This document shows positions 47,285-59,268 of a DNA stretch of 64,000 nucleotides, piece by piece (the stretch's first letter is position 1; each line of letters starts with the position of its first letter). A program made the position numbers and the translations under genes. This stretch comes from Liolophura sinensis (Eukaryota > Mollusca > Polyplacophora > Chitonida > Chitonidae). The notes beneath the pieces are model-generated. The model had not been told where the DNA came from. It saw only the letters and a list, made by a program, of their open reading frames with translations, and made no database searches. The stretch is taken from positions 5,953,991-6,017,990 of the forward strand of contig NC_088297.1 in NCBI RefSeq assembly GCF_032854445.1. Reading direction: 5' to 3'.

Positions 47285-47470
47285 CATCTACTTGATTCGT
47301 GTTCGATGTCGTAGTCAAGAATTTTTTAATTATATGACAGTGATCAGGTTACGTGGTCTCAGGAAAACCCGAGTAAATACCGGCCTGCGTTAGGTACATG
47401 ATAAAATCCTGACCAAAAGCCGCAGCCATAGCAGCGAGAGCTGGATTCGAACACGCGATCTCAATGGCCA
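47285..47470 (-). repeat. tRNA-derived SINE, C-type, with A-type tail
   Basis: Minus strand: AAGCGCTTGACTTGTGGCC head, B-box GTGTTCGAATCCAGC, CTCTCGCTG, a body with CCTAACGCAGGCCGG, ACTGTCATATAATTA, and the tail core TTCTTGACTACGACATCGAA then CACGAATCAAG. The tail matches A-type SINEs although the body does not. Confidence 0.75.
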
Positions 47471-47474
47471 CAAG

Positions 47475-49107
47475 TCAAGCGCTTCAACCCTCTGAACCTT
47501 TAGGATATGCTATCTTGTATGTAAGGACAGAAACACACACACCAACACGCGCATATTCCATACCACCTCACTGGGGATATTTTCGGGCCATAGCACACGC
47601 TCTTCACAGTGTCATATCAGAGCAAACGCACCTTGTAACAACACGGTGCAAAATCATTATCAATGCAAATGCCCGCCGTAACCTTGCGTTTGTGTATTCT
47701 TTAAATAAAAGGGAATTTTATACATGTCAGGTAAAAGATGGAGTTTTAAAATTTTTTGGCACTCTCTTCTGATTTGTGATATGTCCAGAGCTTGGTCTTG
47801 ATCAAGGTTTTGAACACAAATGTGCTGACGGTGGCTTTTTTACAGTGACAAAGGGTGGGTAACGGGCGGTGCATGCACTGTCAGAAATCGTAATCCGTAT
47901 ACCCGACGCACACATCCATTACAGTTGGCTATCTCATCCTTAGATATAAGATCTTCGCCAAAAACAATTAGCTTCCAACAGAACACTTGGTTTCGATCGA
48001 GTTCCCTTTTTAGCATCCACGTACGTAAGGCATACCTCTTTGTGACGTTTTTCGAAGTTGAAAGATAGAGGAGTGGTCGGTGGACAATTAAAACGCTATT
48101 GGCTTTAGCAAAAATGCTATTGCCATAACATTTTCTAGGCTTGTCTTCAAAGTGATGGCTAATTCCTACCCAGACCACAGTGGCCAGGGTTTATTTGCTT
48201 CCTTGTTCTACACAAGATTTCGTTGCCAAAGGTTTCCATGAAAACAGCAGGTCATAGCCACGTGGAATTTACACAGCCGAATTCCACACATCGTCTCATT
48301 TAGCCCGGCTCCGTATTTCGTATCTCGCAGGTGGTCAGTGTTTTCATAACACCACATATCTAGATCATTAACTATGGTTACAAAAGCAGTGGTATTTCAC
48401 CGCAAAATGGCTACCATCTGTTCAAAATAACACAAAAAAAAAACAAAAAAAAGACAAAAAACCCCAACAAAACACTGTTACGTTTTCCTGGAACTATAAA
48501 CTAACAAGTTAGTACCCCTTTTATCCACTAAACGTAACCTTCACATTTTTTTAGTTGAAACAAAGCTATGTTACTAAATGAAAAAGCCAGGGCTATATTG
48601 AATTGATTATATTATTGTTATGGTTTTTTGGGGTTTTTTTTACAATTTTTTGTTACTGTTACGATTTATTCGGGAGGATCACATATATCGTGATGGAACG
48701 TTATATATAGGACATTAAATGTTGAAAACCAATTTTGTAAATCCTTTTGTCCAGAACCGAAAATCGGTGTGGCCAATCATACATGTATAAAGCAGGTTTA
48801 CTTTATGCCAGATATAGGGCATACTGTGAAAAGTCAAGTTTAAACCTGCACATTTGGAGGTCAAAAAGGTCAACGTGTAAAAATCACATTCTGTGACACG
48901 GAATTGAGACAACTGGAGGATTTCGCAATCGATGTCTCCTTGTGTGTGTAAATTATGTTGATTATGTAAGATTATGTTTGACAACATGTAGCAAAAAAAG
49001 TCGATGGAAAATAAAAGAACGAAGCAAAATAGCGTTTATTCTACATAGCTATCACGGCAACAGCTATTTTCTCTTATTTGTTGTTATATATATGATATAT
49101 ATATATA

Positions 49108-49161
<54 letters not shown>

Positions 49162-50114
49162 TGCTCTGTCTATGTACGTAACAACAAGTCTTCTACATAC
49201 CGTGTTAGCCGTCAGAAACAAGCGTACATCAACAAGCTACTGCCTCAATGCACTGGTGCCCTAATCACTTGGTGCATCAGGTGAAAATGGTTTTGTCGTA
49301 GGCAGCTTGGACACCTGTGGTGGGTAATGCCTCCGAGCTTGGCGCACATGTAGGTTGTCCGTTTCCTGCAGGTGTTTGCCATCTGTGGCAGGTGTCAGAA
49401 AGACCTCAGTGCCACGAAGTTGTCATGTCCGTTTCCATCACTTATGCATGTTCATGACAGCGAAACCCTTGGTTTACTCGTTGTTAGTCTGACGCGAATT
49501 GGAGCGTTGTATCTGTGTACCAGATATATTTATATACATCAACATCAACTGCCAGTTGTGAAATTTATATTTTGGGTCATATTATAATTTACGATTTTAT
49601 TCATTCGCCACATCTGACTGACAACAATAATGTCGCAGGATGCATATACAAACCGATTCCGCGCATGCGAAGGAAATGGTCACTATTTAGCGTCACATTT
49701 TATCACTTAATTGTGATATTTTCGCATTCGGACAATTATTAAATATCTGTCTAAACCTCCTAAAACAATTCAATATCTATTAATATGAAAATAAGGCAAT
49801 CTGTGGAGGCAAACGCACATTACTGTTTGAAGGCCTGGTCAATAAAAAACACCTAACATCAACTTGTACGTGTAAAGGATAAGGTCTTTGTAAATTAACA
49901 CTTCGCAAATTTCGAATCAAGTGAGGTTGTTGACTTCTGAGCCTATGTATGCGGATAACTAATTTGTCAAATTCGGTGCTTCACAACTGCGGAACACAGC
50001 ATAATTTATAAAACTAGAAATGCGCCAAAATCGGCGCAAAAGCTGCAGATTTAAACTATCCAGAGGTATGTGTCCACAAAAAAAGATGTGTCCACAAAAT
50101 TTTGTAGAAGAGAC
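47475..50114. other. Unique AT-rich DNA with a TA microsatellite
   Basis: No gene. A- and T-rich homopolymer patches lie at 48430-48470 and 48620-48650. The microsatellite is listed separately. Confidence 0.45.
49085..49158. repeat. TA dinucleotide microsatellite
   Basis: About 74 bp of TA units interrupted twice by TGA near the left end. It explains the isoleucine/tyrosine-rich end of a 72-codon plus frame (48942-49160). Confidence 0.95.
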
Positions 50115-50127
50115 ATATAAACAAATC

Positions 50128-50250
50128 TGGTCGTGGGTTTTCCCCGGGCTCTGCCCGGCTTCCTCCCATAATAATGCTGGCCGCCGTCGTAAAACTGAAA
50201 TATTCTTGAGAACACCAATTAAATAAATAAATAAATAAATAAACAAATAA
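50128..50250 (+). repeat. SINE A-type, 5'-truncated, with 13-bp target-site duplication
   Basis: Begins TGGTCGTGGGTTTTCCCCGG and ends in about eight AAAT-like units. It is bracketed by a perfect ATATAAACAAATC direct repeat (50115-50127 and 50251-50263). Confidence 0.95.
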
Positions 50251-50263
50251 ATATAAACAAATC

Positions 50264-50720
50264 ACTTGATCAGCGGAGGAAACAATCTGTTATGACGACT
50301 TTCGCCAGTTTATGTTTGTCTGAAATATCAGTCCATGACTATTTGATTTAGGTATGGTCACGCATTTCTTTTTCAATTTGACGCATTTGGTTTTTAACAA
50401 CGCATTCATGAATTTTTCACTTAGTATAGGATGGCAGCCAGGTAAATGGTTGCAAGAGCCCGGAGTAAACGACCACCCTTTACTGACAAAGTTGCAGCAG
50501 AACGAGCAAAGTTCGGATTAGGCCTTCTGACCTCACTACAAGGTCGGGTTCTATAACCGACTGCGAGGGCAACAGCGCCTTGGCTGAATGAGAATGCTGT
50601 AGGGGCCTCGGGTAAGAGTTTCATGAGTCAATAAACTGAACTGTTCGCCAAATTATTAGTGTTCATTTTTCCTTAGAATTAATGCATTGAAAGATATCAT
50701 CCACACGCAATTGGTCCGGA
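50264..50720. other. Unique DNA
   Basis: No gene recognised. A 67-codon minus frame at 50421-50624 has no known domain. Confidence 0.4.
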
Positions 50721-50802
50721 CAAAATACTAGCTGCCGTAGAATAGGTGAAATAGTCTTGAACAAGGCGTAAAATACAAATTAAATAAATAAATAAATAAA
50801 TC
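50721..50802 (+). repeat. SINE A-type tail fragment
   Basis: CAAAATACTAGCTGCCGTAG, AATAGGTGAAATAGTCTTGA, ACAAGGCGTAAAATACAAAT plus five AAAT units. It is diverged, with no clear target-site duplication. Confidence 0.88.
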
Positions 50803-51855
50803 GCCAGTGATTATGTCATAAAGCACAGAGCACTTAGCATATGTCGTTCTACAAGGATGAAACGAGGGAATAATTGGCGTCTAAACATTCGCAAACACAT
50901 AAACACCAGCAATGACTTTCCCACGTTGTAACGAGCAACTGACGCGTTCTCCTGCATGACGAGATGTTTTGAAGAGGAAAGGAGTTACTAACAGTGTTCG
51001 TTGAAAGTGCTAAGTACTTACCCCTCGTTTATACCACTGCTAAGTGAATGCTTAACACAACACTGTTATGGGGATAGGCAAAAAAAATGAACCTAAATCA
51101 GCTACACGACCAGCTTGTGCCCTACGCAGTCATTCCTATTCGAAACCTCCCAAACCATCGGTATCACGTGTGTACTTTCCATTTCAGTAAAAATAATTTT
51201 TAAACAAATAAAATTATCATTGTCACAACCGCTGAAATTAGGATAAGAGAGTTGGTGCGATGAATTTTGCTTTAAACATAACATTGCGATTAAGGTTTGA
51301 ACAAATCTGTGGTCACAGAGGAAAGCAATGCTATTCTTCATGTTTATCAAAATTACATACGCGGACATGCTTTTCCGTCATACGTTAAAAATGTTGCGTG
51401 CGGAACAGTCTAACGGACAATTCTCCATGGAATGTTTACGCAGCGAATACAGCCAATTTTGTTTCTGCAATCTTACCATGAAGGAGCAGTCGGCTTTCTG
51501 TTATATATGAAAGGTATTAAACTGGAACTTTTTCTTTTTATTACACATGGACTTTGCTTCCTCCTCAAGTAAAAGCGCTCCTCTCATCTCGCTGCAAACA
51601 CTATTAAGCTCTACGGTCAATAAACCAAGAGGTAGTGTTTTCCTACAAAAACTCGGAGTTTATTGAGCTCTTCATCTGATGGTAGCTTACCACCATATTC
51701 AATACGTTTTCACATATATCATGGCTGACATTGCTGATGAGTGCAAGGAATCAAGTCATGTTATTTAGGGTACGAAATGCATCGATGGACTACTGGATTA
51801 ACCTAAAATCTCTTCGAAAGAAGCATAATGTCTAGTGGATGAACCGGCTTCCATG
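50803..51855. other. Unique DNA, nothing recognised
   Basis: No gene. Frames of up to 88 codons without motifs. Confidence 0.45.
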
Positions 51856-51857
51856 TC

Positions 51858-52175
51858 TCCCTGGTGATTGATATTGTCTACCTGATGATTGATAATGTCC
51901 ACTTGATGACTGGCAATGTCTACTTGATGACTGGCAATGTCTACTTGATGACTGGCAATGTCTACTTGATGATTCATAACGTCTGCTGGGTGATATATAA
52001 TGTCTGCTGGGTAGACAATAATGTCTTGTGTATGGGCAATAATATCTATTGTGAGATGCATATTGTCCGCTGGGTAGACATTAATGTCTACTGGGAAAAC
52101 ACTAATGTCTCCTGTGTAAACAATAATGTCTAATGGGGAAATAATGTCTACTGGATAGACAACAGTGTCTATTGG
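51858..52175 (+). repeat. Tandem repeat, 21-bp unit, about 15 copies
   Basis: Units such as GATGACTGGCAATGTCTACTT. Three adjacent units are identical and the rest diverge towards the right. The minus strand holds a continuous 147-codon frame (51798-52241) reading as heptads HQVDIAS and PADIIVY with non-repeat ends. The open frame is expected from the period, so coding status is undecided but unlikely. Confidence 0.92.
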
Positions 52176-52379
52176 AGGAAGCAAACTGTGTCTTCTTCGG
52201 ATCATACTGTCTCTTGAATTTACCGAGTTTTTAGTGCACATGCGAAATCGTGTGCATGCACACAGAAATTCACCGCATGTTGCCTCGCTACAATATATTT
52301 TATTGTCACCTAGAGATCATTTAATCATTCACTTTATGATTTACCTGTACCCGATACCTATACGATACTCTATTCTGTG

Positions 52380-52685
52380 TAGCTGGAGCAGCAGATCCAG
52401 GCTCAATCCCGTGTCGGGTTACACCTAAGACCTTGAAAGAGGAAGTTGTAACTTCCTCAACTGGCGTTCAGCATTAAGGGGATAAAGCAACGACTGGTTG
52501 ACCCGTATCAGTATAATGGCTCGGAGGATGCGGCTTACTTGCCTTCGGTAAGTCGTCTTCGTGAATCAGAACTAGATAAATCCGCCCTGCAACAAGGGGG
52601 CACATTACATACACTCTAAGGACTCCTTCGTCGTCATATTACTGAAAAATTGTTAAGTACGACGTTAAACCCCAAGCAATCACTC
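52380..52685 (+). repeat. SINE B-type, near full length, head truncated
   Basis: Has the B-box-like GGCTCAATCCC, GGGTTACACCTAAGACC, GAGGAAGTTGTAACTTCCTC, GGGGATAAAGCAACGACTGG, CTTCGGTAAGTCGTCTTCGT, AACTAGATAAATCCGCC, then TCGTCGTCATATTACTG, TTAAGTACGACGTTAAACCC, CAAGCAATCACTC. Shows the middle block that the copy at 7376 lacks. Confidence 0.9.
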
Positions 52686-53449
52686 TATTATGACGATAAT
52701 TATAACCAAGCAACATTACAACTCACGACGGCTGTTATCAATCTGATTAACCTTTCAGAAGCTCGGAGGCTTTCGGTCACGGCACGGACGTCCAACTCTG
52801 AACGCCCGATCTACACTTATACACCACTCCAAATGCAAGACTACGAGTCTGTGTTCACGACGTCTTACCATTCAGTGCTGAATGTATCATTTGTCGACAC
52901 AATGCTACTGACAATCGTCAGTAAATCCGCCAGCATCAAGCTGCGTACGCCTACAGCTGTTCACAATGACAGCTAGAACGTCACAAAAGTGAGGCAGAGA
53001 TATGATAGAATAAATAAATAATAGCATGTTTTAAAAGGAATTAGGTGTAATGAAAATATTGAAACTATATGCATAGCCCAATAGATGGAGATCAGGCCAA
53101 TCATTTCTGTTCTTCAAAAGCAGAAGAGCGGTCAGGTGGAGCAGCTGGTAGTGGTGGTGGCGATGCTATACTAGCTCATTGTGTTGAAGCAGGTTCATAA
53201 ATGGGGAGGGTGGATAGAGTGGAGCTCACAGCGAATACGCAGCTGTCGTAGCTACCTCAATCTGTCCAGCAACAAGCACACGTATCGATTTATCAACAAT
53301 CGGAATGGCTTAACCTCAACTGCATATTCAGCTGTATTCACATAAGTATCCTATAGACTAAGCACTCGGTGTATAGCGCCATGTTGAAATCTGCCCAATT
53401 TTCTGTCGTCAGTATGGCCCGATTCTGACCACCGAATCTCAAAGATTTA

Positions 53450-53500
53450 CAGCATAGATAGTAAAACCAGCACAGCGGCGACAATGTGTCGTCCATATAG
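53450..53500 (-). repeat. Rep-1 repeat, terminal fragment
   Basis: GATTTACAGCATAGATAGTA, AAACCAGCACAGCGGCGACA, ATGTGT matches only the outer end of Rep-1. Confidence 0.65.
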
Positions 53501-53740
53501 CCTTATCAACTCTGTCTGCGGTTCCTTATACTTAAACGGCACATTATATTGTGTGAATGTTATAGTTATGATTGTGTGACAACATAAACAATTAGTACAG
53601 TTCTAAACACTGATGGCATTTACCGTGTTTTCGTACGGTCAACGTGTTGCTCATACGGACCACGTTATGCTTACGGCGATATCAGTTTGCCACTAACCTC
53701 AGAACACCAATCATGTAATCTTGCCATCAAAACATTCATG

Positions 53741-53798
53741 GGGAGGGGGGGGGGCATGAGGGGGATTCATGGGGGGGGGGGATTCATGAGGGGGGATT
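53741..53798 (+). repeat. G-rich tract with three GATTCATG/GCATGAGG-spaced G runs
   Basis: Runs of about 10, 5, 11 and 6 G separated by GATTCATG-like phrases. Quadruplex-prone. Confidence 0.85.
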
Positions 53799-55169
53799 AA
53801 CTTATTTCTTTGCGTTTCGATGAACATGATGTACATGTACATTTAACAAATGTGGATAAGACTGAGCTCAATTACAAAACAACGAATTGCATGTATTTCC
53901 ATCTAGCTTTATCTTATTTAACAGCTTTAAAGAAGAAGAAAATTTAAATATCAAACAAATACCATTGAAAAAAGTATGCATTTCCTCACAGGTGCAGTCC
54001 ATAACAAAAATTCTAATATGTACCTCAGGTTGATAAATTATAAATATAGTCAGCGCCAAAATCCGCTGTGGGGGACTTCATTTTGCCTAAGAACTAGTCC
54101 TGAAGTCTTCTGTGTTAGGAGGAGAATTGCCGTCGGAAACCGTCGAAGTGCAGTTCGTACATTTCCGGTAGAACTCCCAGAAGGTAGCGAACAGCACAGT
54201 TCGTTTTCCGCTTGACAATCGGGAAACCGGTATCTTGGTCGTACGTTCCGAGTTCACCGTTTTGCTGTTTTCAGACTTTACGTGTATGGCGAGGAAAATC
54301 GCAAAATTATGCAGCAGGCACCAGTAGAAAAAAAATGTGCTCTTTTCAGCATATAGTGTCATTGTTTTAAGTTTTTTTTCTCCTTTAAGTTCCGGCCCTG
54401 TTTTATGAATCCATTCATCCAGTAGTGTACAGAACACAATCAGCTGAACAAGCCTTTGTCTAACTGAACACGAACTTTAACCATCCCTCTTGAAATGTCA
54501 CGATAACCGACTTTAATAATCTAGACATCAGAAAAGCATTGCTGCTTATAGACGAGAACGGATGGAGGTAATTGCATACTGAAGATGGGACAAATAGCGA
54601 CTTCAGTTAACCCACAGCGCCATATTTAATGACGAAGAAACTCAAAATGGAGTAAGTCATCAGAAGCAACACGGAAGCTATATTTTAAAAGTAAGTGTGC
54701 TCATTTTTTCACACTTTTCTTATTAATTAAATGTTAATTAATTGTAATAAGCATATGCTCTATGGAAAATATTTTGGCATGCTGATGTAAAAGCATTTTC
54801 TTCACCAGAAATTGCATTTTTGTGATATTAATCCTTTCAATGTTATAAGTCTAACTGTAAGTGTAGCTAAGGAGATATTGTATCAGATTTCAGTGAAAAG
54901 TAATGATGTTGCGAAAAAAAATATATTATACCAAAATAAGGCCAATATATATAAAATCTGAATATTGGGACATTCCGGATCTTTCTGCTTATCTTTACTA
55001 CATTTCTAGTTTTCTCATCACTTAATGTCCAAAAATGTATGTCATTTTATATATTGTTCCAGCTCTTATACAGTGGTTCAAACTTTGTCATCACTGAAAA
55101 CAAAAACTACTGTGCGAAACTCATTACTGTTCGACTTTGAACTCGATATACATATGTCCCAAAATGGCC

Positions 55170-55445
55170 CTCATAATGCTACCATAATGGCGTAAAGCCA
55201 TAATCCTGAAAACTACCATAATTCCGTAAAGTCATAATGCTGAAAACTACCATGATGGCGTAAAGCCATAACCCTGAAAACTACCATAATGGCGTAAAGT
55301 CATAATGCTGAAAACTACCATGATAACGTAAATCCATAATGCTGAATACTACCATAATGGCGTAAAGTCATAACCCTGAAAGCTACCATAATTCCGTAAA
55401 GTCATAATGCTGAATACTAACATGATGACGTAAACCCGTGATCGT
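55170..55445 (+). repeat. Tandem repeat, 34-bp unit, about 8 copies
   Basis: Unit ACCATAATGGCGTAAAGTCA followed by TAATGCTGAAAACT, with alternation of AAAGCCATAATCC, AAAGTCATAATGC and ATTCCGTAAAG variants. The unit length equals that of the 12.3-14.1 kb array but the sequence is unrelated. Confidence 0.9.
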
Positions 55446-56020
55446 TTATCCACCCGCACTTATTCATTCATTCAAAATGGCGTCCACAATAAGCAGACGA
55501 AGTCGTCCAACATGTCGAAAACAAGACTTCAATCCCCAGACTTGTTAATAACGCGACTCCTCGAGACTACATCAAATAAAATCCGCAGAGACGACCTATT
55601 TCCGTCAAGTTATTTCATCGCCATGACAACGCCTTAATAAAACAATACTAAATGCTTCTTTCCTCGTTTGACAAGCTCTCGAGGAAGGTAATAAAGCGTA
55701 ATATGAGCACATTCTTCACTGGACCATTCTAGTGTCTATGTTGAAAATCCTCTTAATGGTTTCGCCTTGTCTTTGTGTGCCACAGTGAGAGTTAAAGTGC
55801 TATGTGTCAATACTGGAACGCTGCTCGTTTACTGCCAGTGGATAGACGTATAGTTGTCGCCTTTCAATTAGTTACTATGTTGCAAAGCTTGGTATAACTG
55901 TACCGCAAAGTTGCAACACCATTACGGAATTTTGGCAAAAGCCGGTTGGCACATTGTTTTCAAAACATAAGCATCATTAAAAAGAATTGCAGCTTTTATT
56001 TCAATAAAATAAAAAAAAAC
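55446..56020. other. Unique DNA
   Basis: Nothing recognised. Confidence 0.4.
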
Positions 56021-56024
56021 TTAC

Positions 56025-56145
56025 AGCAAACAGAGTAAAACCAGAGAAAAACAACAGTGTTATACTTGATAATGGTCACGCGTAACTGGTGAAATACGGC
56101 CTCTTGTCACGTTACCTTTGTCAGTGTGTCATTTACCTGACAAGA
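56025..56145 (-). repeat. Rep-1 repeat, partial
   Basis: CTTACAGCAAACAGAGTAAA, ACCAGAGAAAAACAACAGTG, ATAATGGTCACGCGTAACTG, GTGAAATACGGCCTCTTGTC. The interior beyond GTTACCTTTGTCAG is not recognisable. Confidence 0.75.
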
Positions 56146-56149
56146 GCCC

Positions 56150-56950
56150 ATTCATTAATAAGCCGCAATAATCAGAGCAAACTGATAGTTGTTTTTCACT
56201 TTCACATCGACAATGATGTTATCAGCTTAAGGCAGTACGATTTGATTGTGCACCTGATGGAACATCTGTGCTCATATAAATGAATCTTTCTCAGGTAAAA
56301 GCTTTTTGTGCACAAGCTCACGTGCAACAAAATTGTCTTCGAATGCAACATAACTGACTGTCAAACAAGACTATAGATTTGAAAAGTGGATCATTGTGAA
56401 TTGCTCCCGCCTGTTTTCACGTGACGTAAATATTAACACCTCTGTTTACGTATGCTTGACTTGGCAATGACGTCATGGGCAGACTACGGAGCTCAATTCA
56501 TTCATTACTCAATATATCAATGTGTACGCATACATATTCATATCGCCTCGTTCTGAAGTCATAGCCACTGCACGTGAGCTGTGGGATAAAATTTGCGCTC
56601 AAAATGATCAAAATGGACACTTGAATCCATCTATGTCAGATTGAATTACAAAAACCACGGGTGAGCTAGACAAGTGGGAGATTGGCACGGGGACGCCATG
56701 GACCCCCGGGAAGCATATGGCAAAGCCAAATGGCACTTATCATTTTATTATCCAAGAGTTTTATGAAGAGAGTAAATCATATTTCACGGGCACTTCATAC
56801 TTCATACACAAGATTTATACTGTCAGGGACTCGTCATAACGCTATTTGACGCAAGTGTGCTGTAATACAGTTAAGTACAAACAACTTAACAGGATCTTTG
56901 TCGTACTTCAGATACTTTCCTATGTAACAATCATCAACCATAATGGAACT
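56150..56950. other. Unique DNA
   Basis: No gene. A single CRE TGACGTCA lies near 56469. Confidence 0.4.
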
Positions 56951-56951
56951 A

Positions 56952-57212
56952 GCCTCCGTGGCTCAGTTGGTTAGCGCGCTAGCACAGCGTAATGACCCAG
57001 GAGTCTCTCACCAATGCGGTCGATGTGAGTTCAAGTCCAGCTCATGCTGGCTTCCTCTCCAGCCGTATATGGGAAGATCTGTCAGCAACCTGCGGATGGT
57101 CGTGAGTTTCCCCCGGGCTCTGCCCGGTTTCCTCCCACCATAATGTTGGCCGCCGTCGTATAAGTGAAATATTGAGTACGGCATAAACAGCAATCAAATA
57201 AATAAATAAAGT
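56952..57212 (+). repeat. SINE A-type, full length including tRNA-related head
   Basis: The best copy in the window. GCCTCCGTGGCTCAGTTGGT opens the head, with A box TGGCTCAGTTGG (56959-56970) and B box AGTTCAAGTCC (57028-57038), the pol III promoter layout. The body (CTTCCTCTCCAGCCG, CGGGCTCTGCCCGG), GCCGCCGTCGTATAAGTGAA, the tail core GAGTACGGCATAAACAGCAA and (AAAT)n follow. The tail core has lost TTCT compared with other copies. Confidence 0.95.
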
Positions 57213-57269
57213 AAATCAACCAAACCTTTCGGATTATCATTTGCAAGAGCAATGTCCAAATCAATCTTC

Positions 57270-57475
57270 AACACAAAACAATAAAGAACTATGGAAGCAC
57301 AGAGAAATTATGGCGGTTTCATGCATGGAGAAGCAGTCAACAGTTTTCAATGATACTGGAAAGGCTAAAGATGAAAGGAATGTTCTAGAATGTTCTAAAC
57401 CAGTATCCAAATCAACACCGTTGTCGTTCATCAGAAGGATCTCAGATGCACTTTTGCAACTGTTCGTATATCCCA
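57270..57475 (+). repeat. Rep-2 repeat, longest copy
   Basis: ATAAAGAACTATGG, TTTCATGCATGGAGAAGCAG, TCAACAGTTTTCAATGATAC, TGGAAAGGC, GAATGTTCTAG, AAACCAGTATCCAAATC, TTTTGCAACTGTTCGT. The same order is found at 61065-61255. A 79-codon plus frame (57241-57480) covers it; that is not evidence of a gene because the second copy is not open. Confidence 0.65.
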
Positions 57476-57479
57476 AGTG

Positions 57480-58315
57480 ACGCTATTATTCACTTCAATT
57501 TATATAAAGGCTTTAGCCACGGGTTAAGCAGAAATATGGACACTTGTGAAACAGAGCGCCAGAGATTCTAAACACTTCGTCCATATTCTATTATAATGCA
57601 AATGATAAATGTTAAAAATTTCTAAGTGTGAAAATATCTTACAAAACTATGCCGTGTAATTATTATTATAACAACAATGTAAGTTATGAGACAGCGTTAG
57701 ATTACAGAATTCTTAACATCTCAAAACCCGACATAAAACAGTCATTAATTACACCATGTTCCAATGAGTTTGAAACGTGTAAAATAAACACTTAACCATG
57801 TATTAACCATGTATTAGCCTTGTATTACAAATGTTTCCCTTAGTCACCATTTCTAAAACAATGTATTTAACATTTCTAAAGTTACACAGGACATTCCAGT
57901 TTAAGGGAGTATTTTCTTGGAAGAGAACTGTAAGCATACTCCCCGCAGTTAATGCTTTGTTCGCTAAATTCTCACCTACATATCGTCTCCATCAAAACTA
58001 AACAAAGGGATAAAAATCTCCATGATTACACAAAAACGCGAGGGCCATTGGAAACGCTGCATTCATCAGATGTAAAGCAGAATTAAAGAGTGCTGAAGTA
58101 CTGATTGAGTAATACTGCCATAAAGACGGCGATACAAATCTTATAAATGTAAAAATACAATTTTTGCCTGCTTGGCTATCCACCACTCCTCACTGGAGAT
58201 TACCATGGTAACAAGACGTTATTGCCTCAATTTTAGTAGCAATTGTTGAGAAAAAAAATGGCGGTCAGACTAGGTTGAGTTGTACAGTAAGGTACAAGTC
58301 ACAGCTGTGCCAATG
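57480..58315. other. Unique AT-rich DNA
   Basis: Nothing recognised. Confidence 0.4.
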
Positions 58316-58317
58316 AC

Positions 58318-58618
58318 ATTTTAATGTGATTGTATGTTAAACGTGATGACAACACATCATTTTGAGTAATTCTACACCGGTCTGTAATAAATTGCTGTTA
58401 ACATCAGTGCAATTTTTTTCTTACCTAATTCTGTTCAAGCCATGGTGCTAGAGGGTGTGTAATTTGCTATTGTTTAAGCATTTAGATGATCAGTGAGAAT
58501 AAAACCCTAACTGAGGTAAATTGACTATAAAGAGAGACTGTATTTCACCAGTTACGTGTGGACATTTGGACGCCATGACGTTGTCGTTACTGCTCTGGTA
58601 TTCCTCTAAGCTGTACAT
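58318..58618 (+). repeat. Rep-1 repeat, near full length
   Basis: TTTTAATGTGATTGTATGTT, AAACGTGATGACAACACATC, TTTTGAGTAATTCTA, TTCAAGCCATGGTGCTAGAG, GGTGTGTAATTTGCTA, AATAAAACCCTAACTGAGGT, AAATTGAC, GTATTTCACCAGTTACGTGT, TCTAAGCTGTACATC. It is single-copy at the end that is duplicated elsewhere. Confidence 0.88.
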
Positions 58619-58619
58619 C

Positions 58620-59068
58620 TATAATTATATTATTTTTGACATGATGTTGACAAACTTATTACATAATCCTTGAAACACGCAGGCAAATTGTAACAACCTA
58701 TCACACAATAGGCGATCTCAGAAAAAAAATGTAGCAAAATGTTTTCTAATCTTCGATTTCTGTCATTCCTCGACACGTATTATATCATGTATGCATTTCA
58801 CACATTTTTTCATGAACGTTGATTATAGGGCGTAGGGCTCACTTAAACCACAGAGTAAATATAGCCATATGTCGCACTAGGTCAAAAGGTCAATCCGATC
58901 TTGTTATGTGAGTGGTATATGTGATATGTATAAAGCATGCGACAAATAAGACCCGTGCTCATGCGCGTTGTTGTATGCCGATATTATTCAAAATTAGTGA
59001 CAACCTCATTTCTGAAAATAAACTTCTTGCCAATTTCGTAATGAAACACTGCTTTTCGGGTGTTTTGG
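58620..59068. other. Unique AT-rich DNA
   Basis: Nothing recognised. Confidence 0.4.
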
Positions 59069-59069
59069 A

Positions 59070-59268
59070 AATTTATTTCATTAATTTATTTACTTGATTA
59101 GTGTTTAACACCGTACTTTCTTCATTTATGCGATAGGTTTATCCTTGGAGAAAGCCACGTGCTCAAAGTACACCACCGAGGTGCGTGTCAAGCCGCCCGA
59201 CATAAAGCCGTACAGTAGGACCAGCGAAAGCTGGGCTCGAAACAACGACCTTAAGGTTTAGAATTCAG
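59070..59268 (-). repeat. tRNA-derived SINE, degenerate, with A-type tail
   Basis: Minus strand: B-box-like TTTCGAGCCCAGC, TTTCGCTGGTCC, a diverged body, then GAAAGTACGGTGTTAAACAC and TAATCAAGTAAATAAATTAA. The body differs from the A type while the tail core agrees. Confidence 0.7.

Larger units (their letters stand above)
52690..55165. other. Unique DNA with a G-rich tract
   Basis: No supported gene. A 108-codon plus frame at 52650-52976 starts in the SINE tail and has no known domain. The G-rich tract and a Rep-1 remnant are listed separately. Confidence 0.45.

Noticed and set aside
56952-57040. Functional tRNA gene
   Set aside because: The A and B boxes are good, but the region does not fold into a standard cloverleaf by eye and continues into a SINE body and AAAT tail.
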